DNA from: Oscillospiraceae bacterium
Lineage (GTDB): Bacteria; Bacillota; Clostridia; Oscillospirales; CAG-272
Direction of reading: 5' to 3'
NCBI GenBank assembly: GCA_015064005.1
Contig: SVTA01000005.1
Coordinates: 1-44,374 of the forward strand
DNA: 44,374 nt
Below are positions 23,175-31,603 of the stretch, piece by piece. Under the pieces are notes generated by a model, which did no database searches, was not told the DNA's origin, and saw only the letters and a list, made by a program, of their open reading frames with translations. A program made the position numbers and the translations under genes. Numbering within the stretch: position 1 is the first letter of the stretch; each line of letters starts with the position of its first letter.

Positions 23175-24257
23175 ATGTGCGAGGAGAAGAAAATCTTCAA
23201 TATTGAGGATGTGGATCGTAATCTGGTGGTGAGCACCACCGTTACCGAGCCGGATCTTGTGTGGTACAACGTGCGCAAGGATCCCTTCGCGGTGCACGGC
23301 CTTTTGTATGACGAGGAGATGGGACATTTTCTGCGCATTCCCCAAAGCGTGGCCGATACGGTCTCCGAGGGGGTTGCGGGCGGTCTCAACCGTCAAACGG
23401 CAGGCGGTCGCGTGCGTTTTAAAACCAATTCGCGTTTCATTGCCATTCACGCCGTGATGGTCAATACCAAGCCCATGTCTCATATGCCTCTGACGGGGCA
23501 ATCGGGCTTTGATCTCTATCATACCGTGGAAGGCAGGGAGATCTATTATAAGACCTTTGTGCCCCGTCGCGGCATGACCGAGGGCTACGATTCCGGTCAT
23601 GCGGTGGACGGCGCATTGTGTGATTATACCATCAACTTCCCACTTTACGATAACGTAAAGGAATTGTACGTCGGCCTCAAAAAGGACGCTTTGATAGAGG
23701 CGGCCGCGCCCTATCGTTACACCACGCCCATTGTGTATTACGGCAATTCCGTCACCCAAGGCGGATGCGCCTCCCGTCCCGGCAACAGCTATCAGGCTAT
23801 TCTGTCAAGACGCCTTTCCGCCGACCACATCAACCTCGGTTATTCCGGAAGCGGCAAGGGCGAGCCGCAGTTTGCCGAGTACATTGCCACGCTGCCCATG
23901 TCGGTATTCGTGATGGATTACGATCACAACGCCCCTACGCCCGAGGCACTGCTGGAAACGCACGAGCCTTTTTACCGCATCGTGCGAGAAAAGAACCCTA
24001 CACTGCCTATCGTGATGATCTCCAGTAGCGGCGTGTTGCTGAAGCCCTATTTGTCGCGTCGGCGAGATATCATCCGCGAAACCTATCAGCACGTTCTTGC
24101 GGCAGGGGATAAAAACGTGTATTTTGTGGACGGTGCTGAAATTTTTGAGGGCGTGGATTGGGATGCCTGTACGGTGGACGGCAGTCACCCCAACGATCTT
24201 GGCTTTTTCCGCTATGCGGACTGCCTTGAAAAATATTTGCGTCCGCTTCTTTCTTGA
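23175..24257 (+). CDS. SGNH/GDSL hydrolase, copy 2 (GxDLY-type esterase)
   Basis: Tandem paralogue of the preceding gene, 360 residues, with the same two-domain layout: GQSGFDLY near 107, YYGNSVTQGGCASRPGNSYQ (block I), NLGYSGSGKGEP (II), DYDHNA (III) and DGSHPNDLGFF (V). All catalytic positions are kept in both copies, so they probably differ in specificity rather than one being dead. The substitutions lie mainly in the loop after block III and in the C-terminal helix. GAGGGCAAAG provides the ribosome site. A strong terminator follows. Confidence 0.85.
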   Translation: MCEEKKIFNIEDVDRNLVVSTTVTEPDLVWYNVRKDPFAVHGLLYDEEMGHFLRIPQSVADTVSEGVAGGLNRQTAGGRVRFKTNSRFIAIHAVMVNTKPMSHMPLTGQSGFDLYHTVEGREIYYKTFVPRRGMTEGYDSGHAVDGALCDYTINFPLYDNVKELYVGLKKDALIEAAAPYRYTTPIVYYGNSVTQGGCASRPGNSYQAILSRRLSADHINLGYSGSGKGEPQFAEYIATLPMSVFVMDYDHNAPTPEALLETHEPFYRIVREKNPTLPIVMISSSGVLLKPYLSRRRDIIRETYQHVLAAGDKNVYFVDGAEIFEGVDWDACTVDGSHPNDLGFFRYADCLEKYLRPLLS

Positions 24258-24266
24258 AAATTGCAT

Positions 24267-24313
24267 AAAACCGCGATCCTTGAATATATATTTCATAGAT
24301 CGCGGTTTTATTA
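24267..24313 (+). terminator. Terminator after the esterase pair
   Basis: The 12-bp stem AAAACCGCGATC / GATCGCGGTTTT is followed by ATTATTT. It ends 21 bases before the next gene, so it may act as an attenuator, since no promoter was recognised between them. Confidence 0.8.
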
Positions 24314-24334
24314 TTTAGAAAGGAAGTTTTGCGG

Positions 24335-25093
24335 ATGAAAAAGGGAATATGTATCACACCAAAGGACATGCGCGAGGGGCTGGCGGACCGTTTGCGGGCC
24401 GAAGGGATCACGCTGGCGGTTCTGTGGCCGGAAAAGGAAAAGGGAAGCGTGCTGGGGCTGGAGTGCCTCGCGCGTGACGTGAAATTTGGGCGCTATCATC
24501 AGCAGATGCTGGAGCTGAAGGAAAAAGGCATTGACGTAGAATACGGGGCTTATTCGGCCTCCTCCTTTCTGCCGAGAGCGTTTTTCGGTGTATATCCTTA
24601 CTGGTTTCGGATGAACGAGGCGGGTGTACGGGTGCCGGATGCCAATTTTTGTCCTTCTGCGGAAGGGGCGGCAGACTATATCGCTTGGCGGGCGGGATCG
24701 GTGGGCAGCATCCTGCGCTCTACCACCCATCGGTATCATTTCCTGCCGGACAAGGAAGTGGGGGCGCTCTGCCATTGTCCCGCTTGTCGGCATCTCACAC
24801 CGGCAGAGCAACGGATGATCTATATCCGTGCGGTGCTGCGGGGCTTGCGGGAAAAGGACGCAGAGGCAAAAGTGTGTTATCCCGTTTGGCGGGAGGACGC
24901 TACACTCCCAAAATGTCGAGAGGAGGAGGTTTTCCTTTCTTGCTCCGACGAGGTGCTTGAAGCGTGGGAGACGACACTTTTTCCGCTGTTTTCCCGAGTG
25001 GAGGCTACGGTGACAGTAGAGGATCGATTACAGCTGGAGCGCCTACAGGATCGCTTTCCTGAGGTGCACGATGCGGTGCTTTCAAAAAAATAA
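24335..25093 (+). CDS. Short DUF4838-like protein
   Basis: Function unknown. Several blocks recall the DUF4838 family, which occurs in glycan-degradation loci. PYWFRMNEAGVRVPDANFCPS near 90 resembles the family's 'substrate-name then CxS' strand. GALCHCPACRHLTPAEQRMIYI near 145 matches the family's CxCxxC segment followed by a helix, and CYPVWRE follows. Full DUF4838 proteins are usually over 600 residues and secreted. This one has 252 and no signal peptide, so it is a minimal or truncated form. The start is the ATG at 24335, with AAAGGAAG eight bases upstream. The CxCxxC group could bind metal. Its place after two esterases supports a role in carbohydrate use. Confidence 0.55.
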   Translation: MKKGICITPKDMREGLADRLRAEGITLAVLWPEKEKGSVLGLECLARDVKFGRYHQQMLELKEKGIDVEYGAYSASSFLPRAFFGVYPYWFRMNEAGVRVPDANFCPSAEGAADYIAWRAGSVGSILRSTTHRYHFLPDKEVGALCHCPACRHLTPAEQRMIYIRAVLRGLREKDAEAKVCYPVWREDATLPKCREEEVFLSCSDEVLEAWETTLFPLFSRVEATVTVEDRLQLERLQDRFPEVHDAVLSKK

Positions 25094-25136
25094 AAAAGCA
25101 AGCGGCATTCGCATCCGGCGAATGCCGCTTGCTTTT
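25094..25136. terminator. Bidirectional terminator
   Basis: A 19-bp perfect stem with a 5-base loop has an A-run on one side and a T-run on the other. The stop codon of mecA lies at its edge. Confidence 0.92.
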
Positions 25137-25743
25137 ATAGCGCACCCAGCGTTTCAACAGCCCCCGTCCCGCAGATGCGGTGACCGTGCTCGGAGAGGAG
25201 CAGGGCGGCGGCCTTGGCATGCTCGATCCTGCCGTATTCCGCAATAAACATGTAGTCGTCCTCCACGGATTGCGGGTCGCCCTCCTCGGTGAGCAGAAGC
25301 CAAAAGCGTTCGTCATCGTCCTGCCACGCCTCGCTTTCGCCCACAAAGCGACGCCCCAAAAGGCGACGGCAGACTGCCAGCAGTTGATCCACCGTATCAA
25401 AGGTGAAGGCTGCGCTGCGGCAGAGGACAGTCGGCGGCTCCTCACCCACATCTCCATAGGATGCTTTATGTACGCTTTCGACATCCTCTGTGGGAAGCAG
25501 ACCTGTTTTGGTGATAAACAGCTCGCAGCCGCCCTCCCGCGAGGGATAGAGCTGAATGTAGACCCGATCCTCTGTGGCATCAAAGCCCGCTTCTCGCTTG
25601 ATATCGGTCAGAATGCTTTTGAAGGCTCTGCGCGTGACGGTATCGGCGTAATCCACCCGTTCAAATCGCAACGCATAGCGCTTGGCATCCTCTGCCGTCA
25701 GCATAATTTTCAGCTTGTTGGTGTTGATTCGTATCCATTCCAT
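25135..25743 (-). CDS. mecA: MecA-type adaptor protein
   Basis: Adaptor that delivers proteins to the ClpC protease; in Bacillus it holds back competence regulator ComK. The N-terminus (WIRINTNKLKIMLTAEDAKRYAL, then RAFKSILTDIKREAGFD and VYIQLYPSREGGCELFIT) is the substrate-binding half of the family. The C-terminal half (FTFDTVDQLLAVCRRL, RFWLLLTE, ...YMFIAEYGRIEHAKAAALLLSEHG) is the ClpC-binding half. The 202-residue length is slightly short but complete. It is monocistronic, and a TATAAT lies at 25767-25772 on the minus strand with a poor -35. No competence gene is nearby, so the role here is probably general proteolysis. Confidence 0.82.
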   Translation of the reverse strand: MEWIRINTNKLKIMLTAEDAKRYALRFERVDYADTVTRRAFKSILTDIKREAGFDATEDRVYIQLYPSREGGCELFITKTGLLPTEDVESVHKASYGDVGEEPPTVLCRSAAFTFDTVDQLLAVCRRLLGRRFVGESEAWQDDDERFWLLLTEEGDPQSVEDDYMFIAEYGRIEHAKAAALLLSEHGHRICGTGAVETLGAL

Positions 25744-25836
25744 ACAGCCACCGCCTTTCCTATATCATTATAATCCATTCAAGCGCCGAGGGCTACCCCT
25801 AAAAATATGGTAATTTTCCTTTTCCGGGGTTTTTCG

Positions 25837-25865
25837 TTGACTTTCTGCCCGTCCTATGGTAAAAT
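25837..25865 (+). promoter_or_regulatory. Promoter of the helicase-nuclease gene
   Basis: TTGACT, 17 bases and TAAAAT, 31 bases before the ATG at 25897. GGGAGGTG is the ribosome binding site. Confidence 0.8.
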
Positions 25866-25896
25866 AAGAGAAAAGAAAAGGAAGGGAGGTGTGCAT

Positions 25897-28326
25897 ATGC
25901 TGTATAATACCGAAACCGGTGCGATGGAGCTGTCGGTGCGTGAGCTTTGCGCGAGAGCGCACAAAAGCGGCAGCATTGACGCACGCTTCCCGCACCGAAG
26001 CAAGGAGGCCATGCAGAAGGGGGGAGAGCTCCACCGCAAGCTGCAGGCTGCCGAGGGGCCGGAATATCAGAGTGAGGTGACGCTGCGGAACACCACGATT
26101 TACAACGGTATCTTCTATACCGTGCAGGGTCGCGCCGACGGTGTTCTGGAGAAGGATGGCGTTGTTACGGTGGACGAGATCAAGACCGTGCGCGGCAAGA
26201 GCGGCGGCCTTGGGCTGCGGGTAGATGCCTTTTCCCAGCTGCGTTGCTATGCGCATTTCCTTTGTGAGGATAAGCATCTTTCCCGCATACGGCTGCGGAT
26301 GCGGGTGTTTTATACCGAAACCGAGGAGCTGAAGGATACCTGCACTGAAATGACGGCGGCTGAGCTGCGCCGCTTTTACGGCACGCTGTTGGCGCGCATT
26401 GAGGGCTTTGCACGGTTTGAAAGGATGCGTCATGAGGAGCTGATCCCCTCTGCCGCCAATGTGCGTTTCCCGTATGCGGAGCCCCGTGAGGGACAGGCGG
26501 AGCTGGCGGAATCCTGCTTCAAGGCCATCAAAAGGGGTAAGCGCGTATTTGCCGAGGCGCCCACCGGTATCGGTAAGACAATGTCAACGCTCTATCCTGC
26601 CGTGCGCGCGGTGGGTAAGGGTGTGATTGATCGGGTATTTTATCTTACGGCACGTGCCAGCACTCGCAGAGAGGCCTACGCTGCGGCGGGCAAACTGTTT
26701 GAGCAGGGTGCCCAGCTTCGCACGATCACCCTCTACGCCAAGGAGCAGATGTGTCTTTGCGAAAAGGGCTGCCGCTCCGGCAGCACCTCCCACTGTAATC
26801 CGGTGGATTGTCCCTATGCCAAGGGCTATTACGATCGGGTGGATGACGTGCTTTTCGAGCTTCTGGCGCGGCAAAACGGCTTTCCTCGGGTGACGCTGGA
26901 GGAAATGGGCAGAAAGCATCGGATCTGCCCTTATGAGCTTTCCTTGGATCTGTCTCTGTTCTGTGAGATCATTATATGCGATTACAATTACGTATTTGAC
27001 CCGTCGGCCTATCTGCGCCGGTATTTTGATCCGGAGGAGGGTGAGCGGGGACAGTACGCGTTTTTGGTGGACGAGGCGCACAATCTGCCCGATAGAGCGC
27101 GGAGCATGTATTCTGCTGAGCTGAGGGCAGAGCCCTTTGAGGCTACCTACGGTCGGGTGGATCCTATTGCGGACGGCGACCTGGAGGCAGCGTTGGGCGG
27201 ATTTATGATGGCCTTCCGTCGGTTGGCCCGTCTTTGCACCGAAAATCGAACAAAAAACGAGGACGGTACCGAAAGCGGTTATTACATCAACCGTGCGCCG
27301 CTTGAAAAATTCCATGCCGAGGCAGATACCCTGCGGCATCGACTGGACAGCTTTATCAAAAAGCAGCCGGAGCATCCGCTGCGTGGGGCGCTGGAGGAGC
27401 TTTCGGCAGAGCTGCGGCGTTTTGTTTGCATTTCTGAGTATTACGACGCGCGCTTCCTTACGTATCTGGAGCTGCAGAGTGGCGCACTTTCTCTGCGCCT
27501 TATTTGCATTGATCCTGCGGGTGTGCTGCATGCGTGCCTTGGCAGGGCGCGCTCAGCGGTGTTCTTTTCTGCCACGCTGACGCCTCCGGATTATTTTGCG
27601 GATATTCTTGGGGGCGGCAAGCAAGCAATTTCGCTGTCGCTGCCGTCGCCTTACGATCCCGCCAACCTTTGCGTAACGGCCATCACCGGCATCAGCACGC
27701 GCATGGAGGATAGAGAAAAGTCCTATAAGCGCATTGCCACGATGATTGCCGCCACCGTGAGCGCCAAAAAAGGGAATTACCTCGTTTATTTCCCGTCCTA
27801 TGACTATCTTGAAAACGTTCTGGAGCGCTTTCAAGCCAAATTCCCCAAGGTGGAATGCGTTGTACAGCAGCGTCGGATGAGCTTTTCAGAGCGCGAGCGG
27901 TTTCTTTCCTCCTTCAGAGAGGACGAGGGGCATTTGCGAGTTGGCTTTGCGGTGCTGGGCGGTAGCTTTTCCGAAGGTGTGGATCTGCCCGGCAGCCGGC
28001 TCATTGGCGTTGTGGTGGTGGGCGTTGGCATACCGGGGCTTTCCAACGAGCGGAATATTCTGCGTGATTATTACGAAAACAAATGCGAACGCGGCTACGA
28101 TTATGCTTATACGTATCCCGGTATGAATCGGGTGCTGCAGGCGGCGGGACGCGTGATTCGGCGGGAAACGGATCGCGGCGTTGTAGTATTGATCGACAGC
28201 CGCTATGGAGAGGAGCCTTATCTGCATCTGTATCCTCCGCATTGGCAAAACATCACCGTAGCGGGTGACGCGCGCTCTTTGGCGCATCGGCTGGAGGTGT
28301 TTTGGAGCGAGGGCGGGGAAACGTGA
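25897..28326 (+). CDS. XPD/DinG-type DNA helicase fused to a RecB-type nuclease domain
   Basis: Predicted DNA repair helicase of 809 residues. Residues ~10-190 form a PD-(D/E)xK nuclease: His46, Asp81, Glu94, Lys96 (DEIK) and QLRCY at 114-118 fit the RecB/Cas4 pattern. The superfamily-2 motor follows, with Walker A APTGIGKT at 221-228, DEAH at 392-395, the SAT motif FFSATLTP, VYFPS-type motif IV and QAAGRVIRRETDRG as motif VI. Between Walker A and DEAH are cysteines in CLCEKGC, HCNPVDCPYAKG and ICPYE, placed like the 4Fe-4S cluster of XPD and DinG. The start is set by the ribosome site. An upstream ATG at 25807 would include the promoter. Unwinding 5'-3' with coupled cleavage is inferred from family. 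Confidence 0.85.
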   Translation: MLYNTETGAMELSVRELCARAHKSGSIDARFPHRSKEAMQKGGELHRKLQAAEGPEYQSEVTLRNTTIYNGIFYTVQGRADGVLEKDGVVTVDEIKTVRGKSGGLGLRVDAFSQLRCYAHFLCEDKHLSRIRLRMRVFYTETEELKDTCTEMTAAELRRFYGTLLARIEGFARFERMRHEELIPSAANVRFPYAEPREGQAELAESCFKAIKRGKRVFAEAPTGIGKTMSTLYPAVRAVGKGVIDRVFYLTARASTRREAYAAAGKLFEQGAQLRTITLYAKEQMCLCEKGCRSGSTSHCNPVDCPYAKGYYDRVDDVLFELLARQNGFPRVTLEEMGRKHRICPYELSLDLSLFCEIIICDYNYVFDPSAYLRRYFDPEEGERGQYAFLVDEAHNLPDRARSMYSAELRAEPFEATYGRVDPIADGDLEAALGGFMMAFRRLARLCTENRTKNEDGTESGYYINRAPLEKFHAEADTLRHRLDSFIKKQPEHPLRGALEELSAELRRFVCISEYYDARFLTYLELQSGALSLRLICIDPAGVLHACLGRARSAVFFSATLTPPDYFADILGGGKQAISLSLPSPYDPANLCVTAITGISTRMEDREKSYKRIATMIAATVSAKKGNYLVYFPSYDYLENVLERFQAKFPKVECVVQQRRMSFSERERFLSSFREDEGHLRVGFAVLGGSFSEGVDLPGSRLIGVVVVGVGIPGLSNERNILRDYYENKCERGYDYAYTYPGMNRVLQAAGRVIRRETDRGVVVLIDSRYGEEPYLHLYPPHWQNITVAGDARSLAHRLEVFWSEGGET

Positions 28327-28385
28327 TTCTTCACCGGTATTTTCGATTTGTTTACATTTGCGTCACACAAAAATGCAATTAGGGC

Positions 28386-28414
28386 TTGCATTTCTTGCGA
28401 AATTGTGCTATAAT
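28386..28414 (+). promoter_or_regulatory. Promoter of the aminotransferase gene
   Basis: TTGCAT, 17 bases and TATAAT, leaving a leader of about 90 bases before the start codon. Confidence 0.85.
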
Positions 28415-28448
28415 AGACCTGTTTTAGAGCAAAAAATGCAATTTCAAC

Positions 28449-28498
28449 CGATTCGATATGCGAAAATGATGAAATTATCATATACTGTTATCGAATCG
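28449..28498 (+). promoter_or_regulatory. Stem-loop in the aminotransferase leader
   Basis: CGATTCGATA (28449-28458) and TATCGAATCG (28489-28498) are perfect complements, and ATGAT / ATCAT can pair inside the loop. The 3' arm directly abuts the ribosome site AAAAGGAG at 28499, so folding could affect translation. No known riboswitch class was recognised. Confidence 0.55.
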
Positions 28499-28512
28499 AA
28501 AAGGAGAACGCC

Positions 28513-29793
28513 ATGAATTATTTGAACATGACCGCTGCCGAGCTGCAGCAGGAATATAACACACTGAAGGCACAGTACGATGCTTATTGTAAAAAGGGGC
28601 TTTCCCTCGATCTTTCCCGTGGTAAGCCCGGTAATAAGCAGATCGATCTTGTCACCGGTATGCTGACCTGCCTTGCCACCCCTGAGGATTGCCGCTCCGA
28701 GAGCGGTGTGGACTATCGTAATTACGGCATTCTGGACGGCATCCCCGAGGCAAAGAAGCTGTTTTCTGATCTTTTGGGTATTCCCGAGAACTATATCATC
28801 GTTGGCGGTAACTCCTCCCTGAATCTGATGTATGACGCAATGGCTCGCGCGATGCTGTACGGTGTGTATGGCAGTGAGCGTCCTTGGGGTAAGGAGGAGA
28901 AGGCCAAATTCATCTGCCCCGTGCCCGGCTACGATCGTCACTTCGGCGTGTGTGAATCCCTCGGCATTGAGATGATCAACGTGGCCATGACCCCCACCGG
29001 CCCCGATATGGATGCCGTGGAGGCATTGGTGAAGGATCCCGCTGTCAAGGGCATTTGGTGCAATCCCAAGTATTCTAACCCCGACGGCATCACCTATTCC
29101 GACGACACCGTGCGCCGTTTGGCCGCATTGAAGCCCGCAGCACCCGATTTCCGTATTTTCTGGGATAACGCCTACGCCATTCATGATCTGTACGGCGCCG
29201 CCGGAAACGATACGCTGATGGATATTTTCGCCGCTTGTCGTGAGGCCGGCAGCGAGGATATGGTGTTCTATTTCGCCTCCACCTCCAAGATCTCCTTCCC
29301 GGGTGCGGGCGTTGCGATCATCGCCGCCTCCGAGAACAACGTGAAGCAGATCAAAAAGATCATGAGCTCCCAGACCATCGGCTTTGATAAGCTCAATCAG
29401 ATCCGTCACGTGAAGTATTTCGGCAATGCGGAAAACGTGATGGCACACATGAAGACTCTGGCGGATATCATCCGCCCCAAGTTTGAGGCGGTTGCCCGCG
29501 TGCTGGCAGAGGATCTGGGCGGCACCGGTGTTGCCACCTGGACCGATCCCCGCGGCGGCTATTTCATCAGCCTTTATACCATGAAGGGCTGCGCCAAGCG
29601 CGCCTTTGCTCTCTGCAAGGAGGCAGGCGTGACGCTGACCACCGTTGGTGCCACCTATCCTTACGGCAAGGACCCCGACGACAGCAACATCCGTATTGCG
29701 CCCACCTATCCCTCCGATGAGGATCTGGAGGCCGCTATGCGTGTGCTGACGCTGTGCGTGAAGCTGGCAGCTGCAGAAAAGCTGCTGGGCTAA
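28513..29793 (+). CDS. PLP-dependent aminotransferase, aspartate aminotransferase Ic type
   Basis: Fold-type I aminotransferase of 426 residues. LDLSRGKPG near 31, [71 protein letters not shown] (Asp and Tyr of the cofactor site) and [13 protein letters not shown] (Schiff-base Lys) mark the less common Ic subgroup of aspartate aminotransferases. It probably exchanges amino groups between aspartate and 2-oxoglutarate. It has its own promoter, a structured leader and a terminator, so it is a single-gene unit. Other amino-acid substrates are possible. Confidence 0.88.
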   Translation: MNYLNMTAAELQQEYNTLKAQYDAYCKKGLSLDLSRGKPGNKQIDLVTGMLTCLATPEDCRSESGVDYRNYGILDGIPEAKKLFSDLLGIPENYIIVGGNSSLNLMYDAMARAMLYGVYGSERPWGKEEKAKFICPVPGYDRHFGVCESLGIEMINVAMTPTGPDMDAVEALVKDPAVKGIWCNPKYSNPDGITYSDDTVRRLAALKPAAPDFRIFWDNAYAIHDLYGAAGNDTLMDIFAACREAGSEDMVFYFASTSKISFPGAGVAIIAASENNVKQIKKIMSSQTIGFDKLNQIRHVKYFGNAENVMAHMKTLADIIRPKFEAVARVLAEDLGGTGVATWTDPRGGYFISLYTMKGCAKRAFALCKEAGVTLTTVGATYPYGKDPDDSNIRIAPTYPSDEDLEAAMRVLTLCVKLAAAEKLLG

Positions 29794-29806
29794 TTTTGAT
29801 CACAGT

Positions 29807-29835
29807 AAAAAGGCGACGGTATCCGTCGCCTTTTT
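29807..29835 (+). terminator. Terminator after the aminotransferase gene
   Basis: AAAAAGGCGACGG / CCGTCGCCTTTTT with a 3-base loop. The next gene begins 16 bases later. Confidence 0.92.
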
Positions 29836-29850
29836 GAAACGGAGCATGGT

Positions 29851-30819
29851 ATGAAAAAGGAAGCACAGCGCCTGCGGAATCCCTTTCCGCATTCTGATTC
29901 CAACAAGCGATACTATACCTATGATTATTATTTGCGGCAGACCTTTGGCGGCAAATGTGTGAAGATCCCGCTGGACGGCGGCTTTACCTGCCCCAATATT
30001 GACGGTCGCTGCGGTCGTGGCGGGTGTATTTATTGCTCCGGCAACGGCAGCGGCGATTTTACGGCGCCAGCCACCCTTTCCGTCAGCGAGCAGTATCGCC
30101 TGATACGGGAGCGGATGGGCAATAAATGGAGCACAGAGCGCTGCATTCCGTATTTTCAGCCGCATACCAATACCTACGCGCCACTGGATGTGCTGCGGCC
30201 GCTCTATGAAGAGGCGCTCTCCTTGCCGGGTGCGGTGGGGCTGAATATTGCCACCCGCGCGGACTGTATTGAGGATGATGTGCTGGCATATCTGGCAGAG
30301 CTGTCGGAGCGCACGGTATTGACTTTGGAGCTGGGGCTGCAGACGGTGCACGACGAAACGGCGACGCGAATCAACCGCGGGCACGGTTTTGCAGCGTTTC
30401 TCGCTACCTACGAGCGCATTCGTCGCGTAGCACCGCGCCTTCGCATCGGTGTGCATCTGATCCTGGGGCTTCCCGGCGAAACGACGGAGATGATGCTGGA
30501 AACGGTGAAGCGCGTGGGAGCGTTGCATCCGGACGAGGTGAAGCTGCACCTCCTTTACGTGGTAGAGGGCACCGCGCTGGCGGAGCTCTACAAGAGTGGC
30601 GCGTACGTGCCACCGGAAAGGGAAGCGTTCGTTTCTCTTGCGGTGCGGGCGCTGACGCTTTTGCCGCCGGATATCGTAGTGGGGCGGCTCACCGGTGACG
30701 GCGAGGCCGACACGCTTTTGGCACCGCTCTGGAGCCGCAAAAAGCTTTGTATACTCAACGATATTGATAAAATGCTTTACGAACAGGATCTTTGGCAGGG
30801 AAAGGGACTGAAGATGTAA
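29851..30819 (+). CDS. Radical SAM protein, YhcC family (TIGR01212-like)
   Basis: Iron-sulfur enzyme that uses S-adenosylmethionine. RYYTYDYYLRQTFGGKCVKIPLDGGFTCPNIDGRCGRGGCIYC spans about 20-62 (quoted here only as landmarks: the cluster cysteines lie in CPNIDGRCGRGGCIYC). The barrel continues with YFQPHTNTYAP, ATRADCIEDDVL, LELGLQTVHDETATRINRGH and LILGLPGET. The 322-residue length is usual for this family, and its members are conserved but poorly understood, with links to tRNA modification proposed. The start ATG is only 15 bases after the terminator T-run, and the ribosome site GGAG sits between them. Transcription probably comes from read-through or a weak unseen promoter. Confidence 0.85.
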   Translation: MKKEAQRLRNPFPHSDSNKRYYTYDYYLRQTFGGKCVKIPLDGGFTCPNIDGRCGRGGCIYCSGNGSGDFTAPATLSVSEQYRLIRERMGNKWSTERCIPYFQPHTNTYAPLDVLRPLYEEALSLPGAVGLNIATRADCIEDDVLAYLAELSERTVLTLELGLQTVHDETATRINRGHGFAAFLATYERIRRVAPRLRIGVHLILGLPGETTEMMLETVKRVGALHPDEVKLHLLYVVEGTALAELYKSGAYVPPEREAFVSLAVRALTLLPPDIVVGRLTGDGEADTLLAPLWSRKKLCILNDIDKMLYEQDLWQGKGLKM

Positions 30820-30822
30820 GAG

Positions 30823-30852
30823 TGGCGCGGCGCGGTCGCGCCATTCTTTTTT
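30823..30852 (+). terminator. Terminator after the radical SAM gene
   Basis: TGGCGCG / CGCGCCA stem with a 7-base loop, followed by TTCTTTTTT. Confidence 0.8.
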
Positions 30853-30879
30853 AAAAAATGTGAAAATCAAAACAAAACC

Positions 30880-30905
30880 TTAACATTTCTGTGTTATACT
30901 TAACA
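30880..30905 (+). promoter_or_regulatory. TTAACA direct repeats around the response-regulator -10 box
   Basis: TTAACA occurs at 30880-30885 and 30900-30905, with TATACT at 30895-30900 between and overlapping the second copy. No good -35 is present, so the promoter may need an activator, possibly the regulator itself. TTAACA resembles the Bacillus PhoP half-site, but the spacing (20) is not the standard 11. Confidence 0.35.
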
Positions 30906-30931
30906 ATGATCGTAAATTGCGGAGGTGTGCT

Positions 30932-31603
30932 ATGTTCAAGATATTAGTGGTGGAGGACGACAGAGATCTGAATAAGACCGTTTGCTCCTTCCTCAAGCAA
31001 GGCGGCTATGAGCCGACCGGGTGCCTGAGCGCCGGCGAGGCCTTTGACGCGCTGTATGAGCATATGTTTGATCTCATTATATCCGATATTATGATGCCGG
31101 GCATTGACGGCTTTGAATTTGCGCGCAGTGTGCGGGAATTGAATGAGAACATTCCCATTCTCTTTATGACCGCAAGAGATGACCTCGCATCAAAGCAGCG
31201 GGGCTTTCGGATCGGCGTGGACGATTATATGGTCAAGCCCATTGATCTTGACGAGCTGATGCTGCGCATCGGTGCTCTGCTGCGACGGGCAAAAATTGCC
31301 TCCAGTCGCAAGCTGGAGATCGGCCGCTTCGTGATGGATGCAGACGAGAGGACCGCTTGCCTTGGCGAGGAGGAGATCGCGCTGACCAACAGGGAATTCA
31401 ATATCCTCTATAAGCTGCTCAGCTATCCCAAAAAGACCTTCACCAGAACGCAGCTGATGGACGAGTTCTGGGACGCGGATACCGAAACGGCGCCGCGAGC
31501 TGTGGACGTTTACATGACCAAGCTGCGGCAAAAGCTTGCGGGCTGCGAAGAGTTTGAGATCAAAACCGTACACGGCCTTGGTTATAAGGCGGTGATCAAA
31601 TGA
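30932..31603 (+). CDS. OmpR/PhoB-family response regulator
   Basis: DNA-binding output protein of a two-component system, 223 residues. The receiver covers ~1-115 with VVEDDRD (acidic pocket), the phosphorylatable Asp in LIISDIMMPGIDG near 51, MTAR (Thr switch) and VKPIDLDEL (Lys). The winged-helix domain covers ~125-223 with ALTNREFNILYKLLSYPKKTFTRTQLMDEFWD and VDVYMTKLRQKL...KTVHGLGYKAVI. GGAGGTG precedes the ATG at 30932. A TTG five codons earlier is rejected. The kinase gene overlaps its end by four bases. Confidence 0.93.
   Translation: MFKILVVEDDRDLNKTVCSFLKQGGYEPTGCLSAGEAFDALYEHMFDLIISDIMMPGIDGFEFARSVRELNENIPILFMTARDDLASKQRGFRIGVDDYMVKPIDLDELMLRIGALLRRAKIASSRKLEIGRFVMDADERTACLGEEEIALTNREFNILYKLLSYPKKTFTRTQLMDEFWDADTETAPRAVDVYMTKLRQKLAGCEEFEIKTVHGLGYKAVIK

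Noticed and set aside
25767-25772. Confident promoter for mecA
   Set aside because: A minus-strand TATAAT is present, but the hexamer 17 bases upstream (TAGCCC) is a poor -35, so it is mentioned only in the gene entry.
25897-28326. CasDinG of a type IV CRISPR system
   Set aside because: No cas gene or array nearby, and the RecB-type N-terminal nuclease is typical of stand-alone clostridial helicases.
28449-28498. Known riboswitch in the aminotransferase leader
   Set aside because: Too short and without the conserved cores of classes I can recognise. Kept only as an unnamed stem-loop.
30880-30905. Canonical PhoP box
   Set aside because: TTAACA words are 20 bases apart and not on the 11-base repeat of the Bacillus PhoP site.
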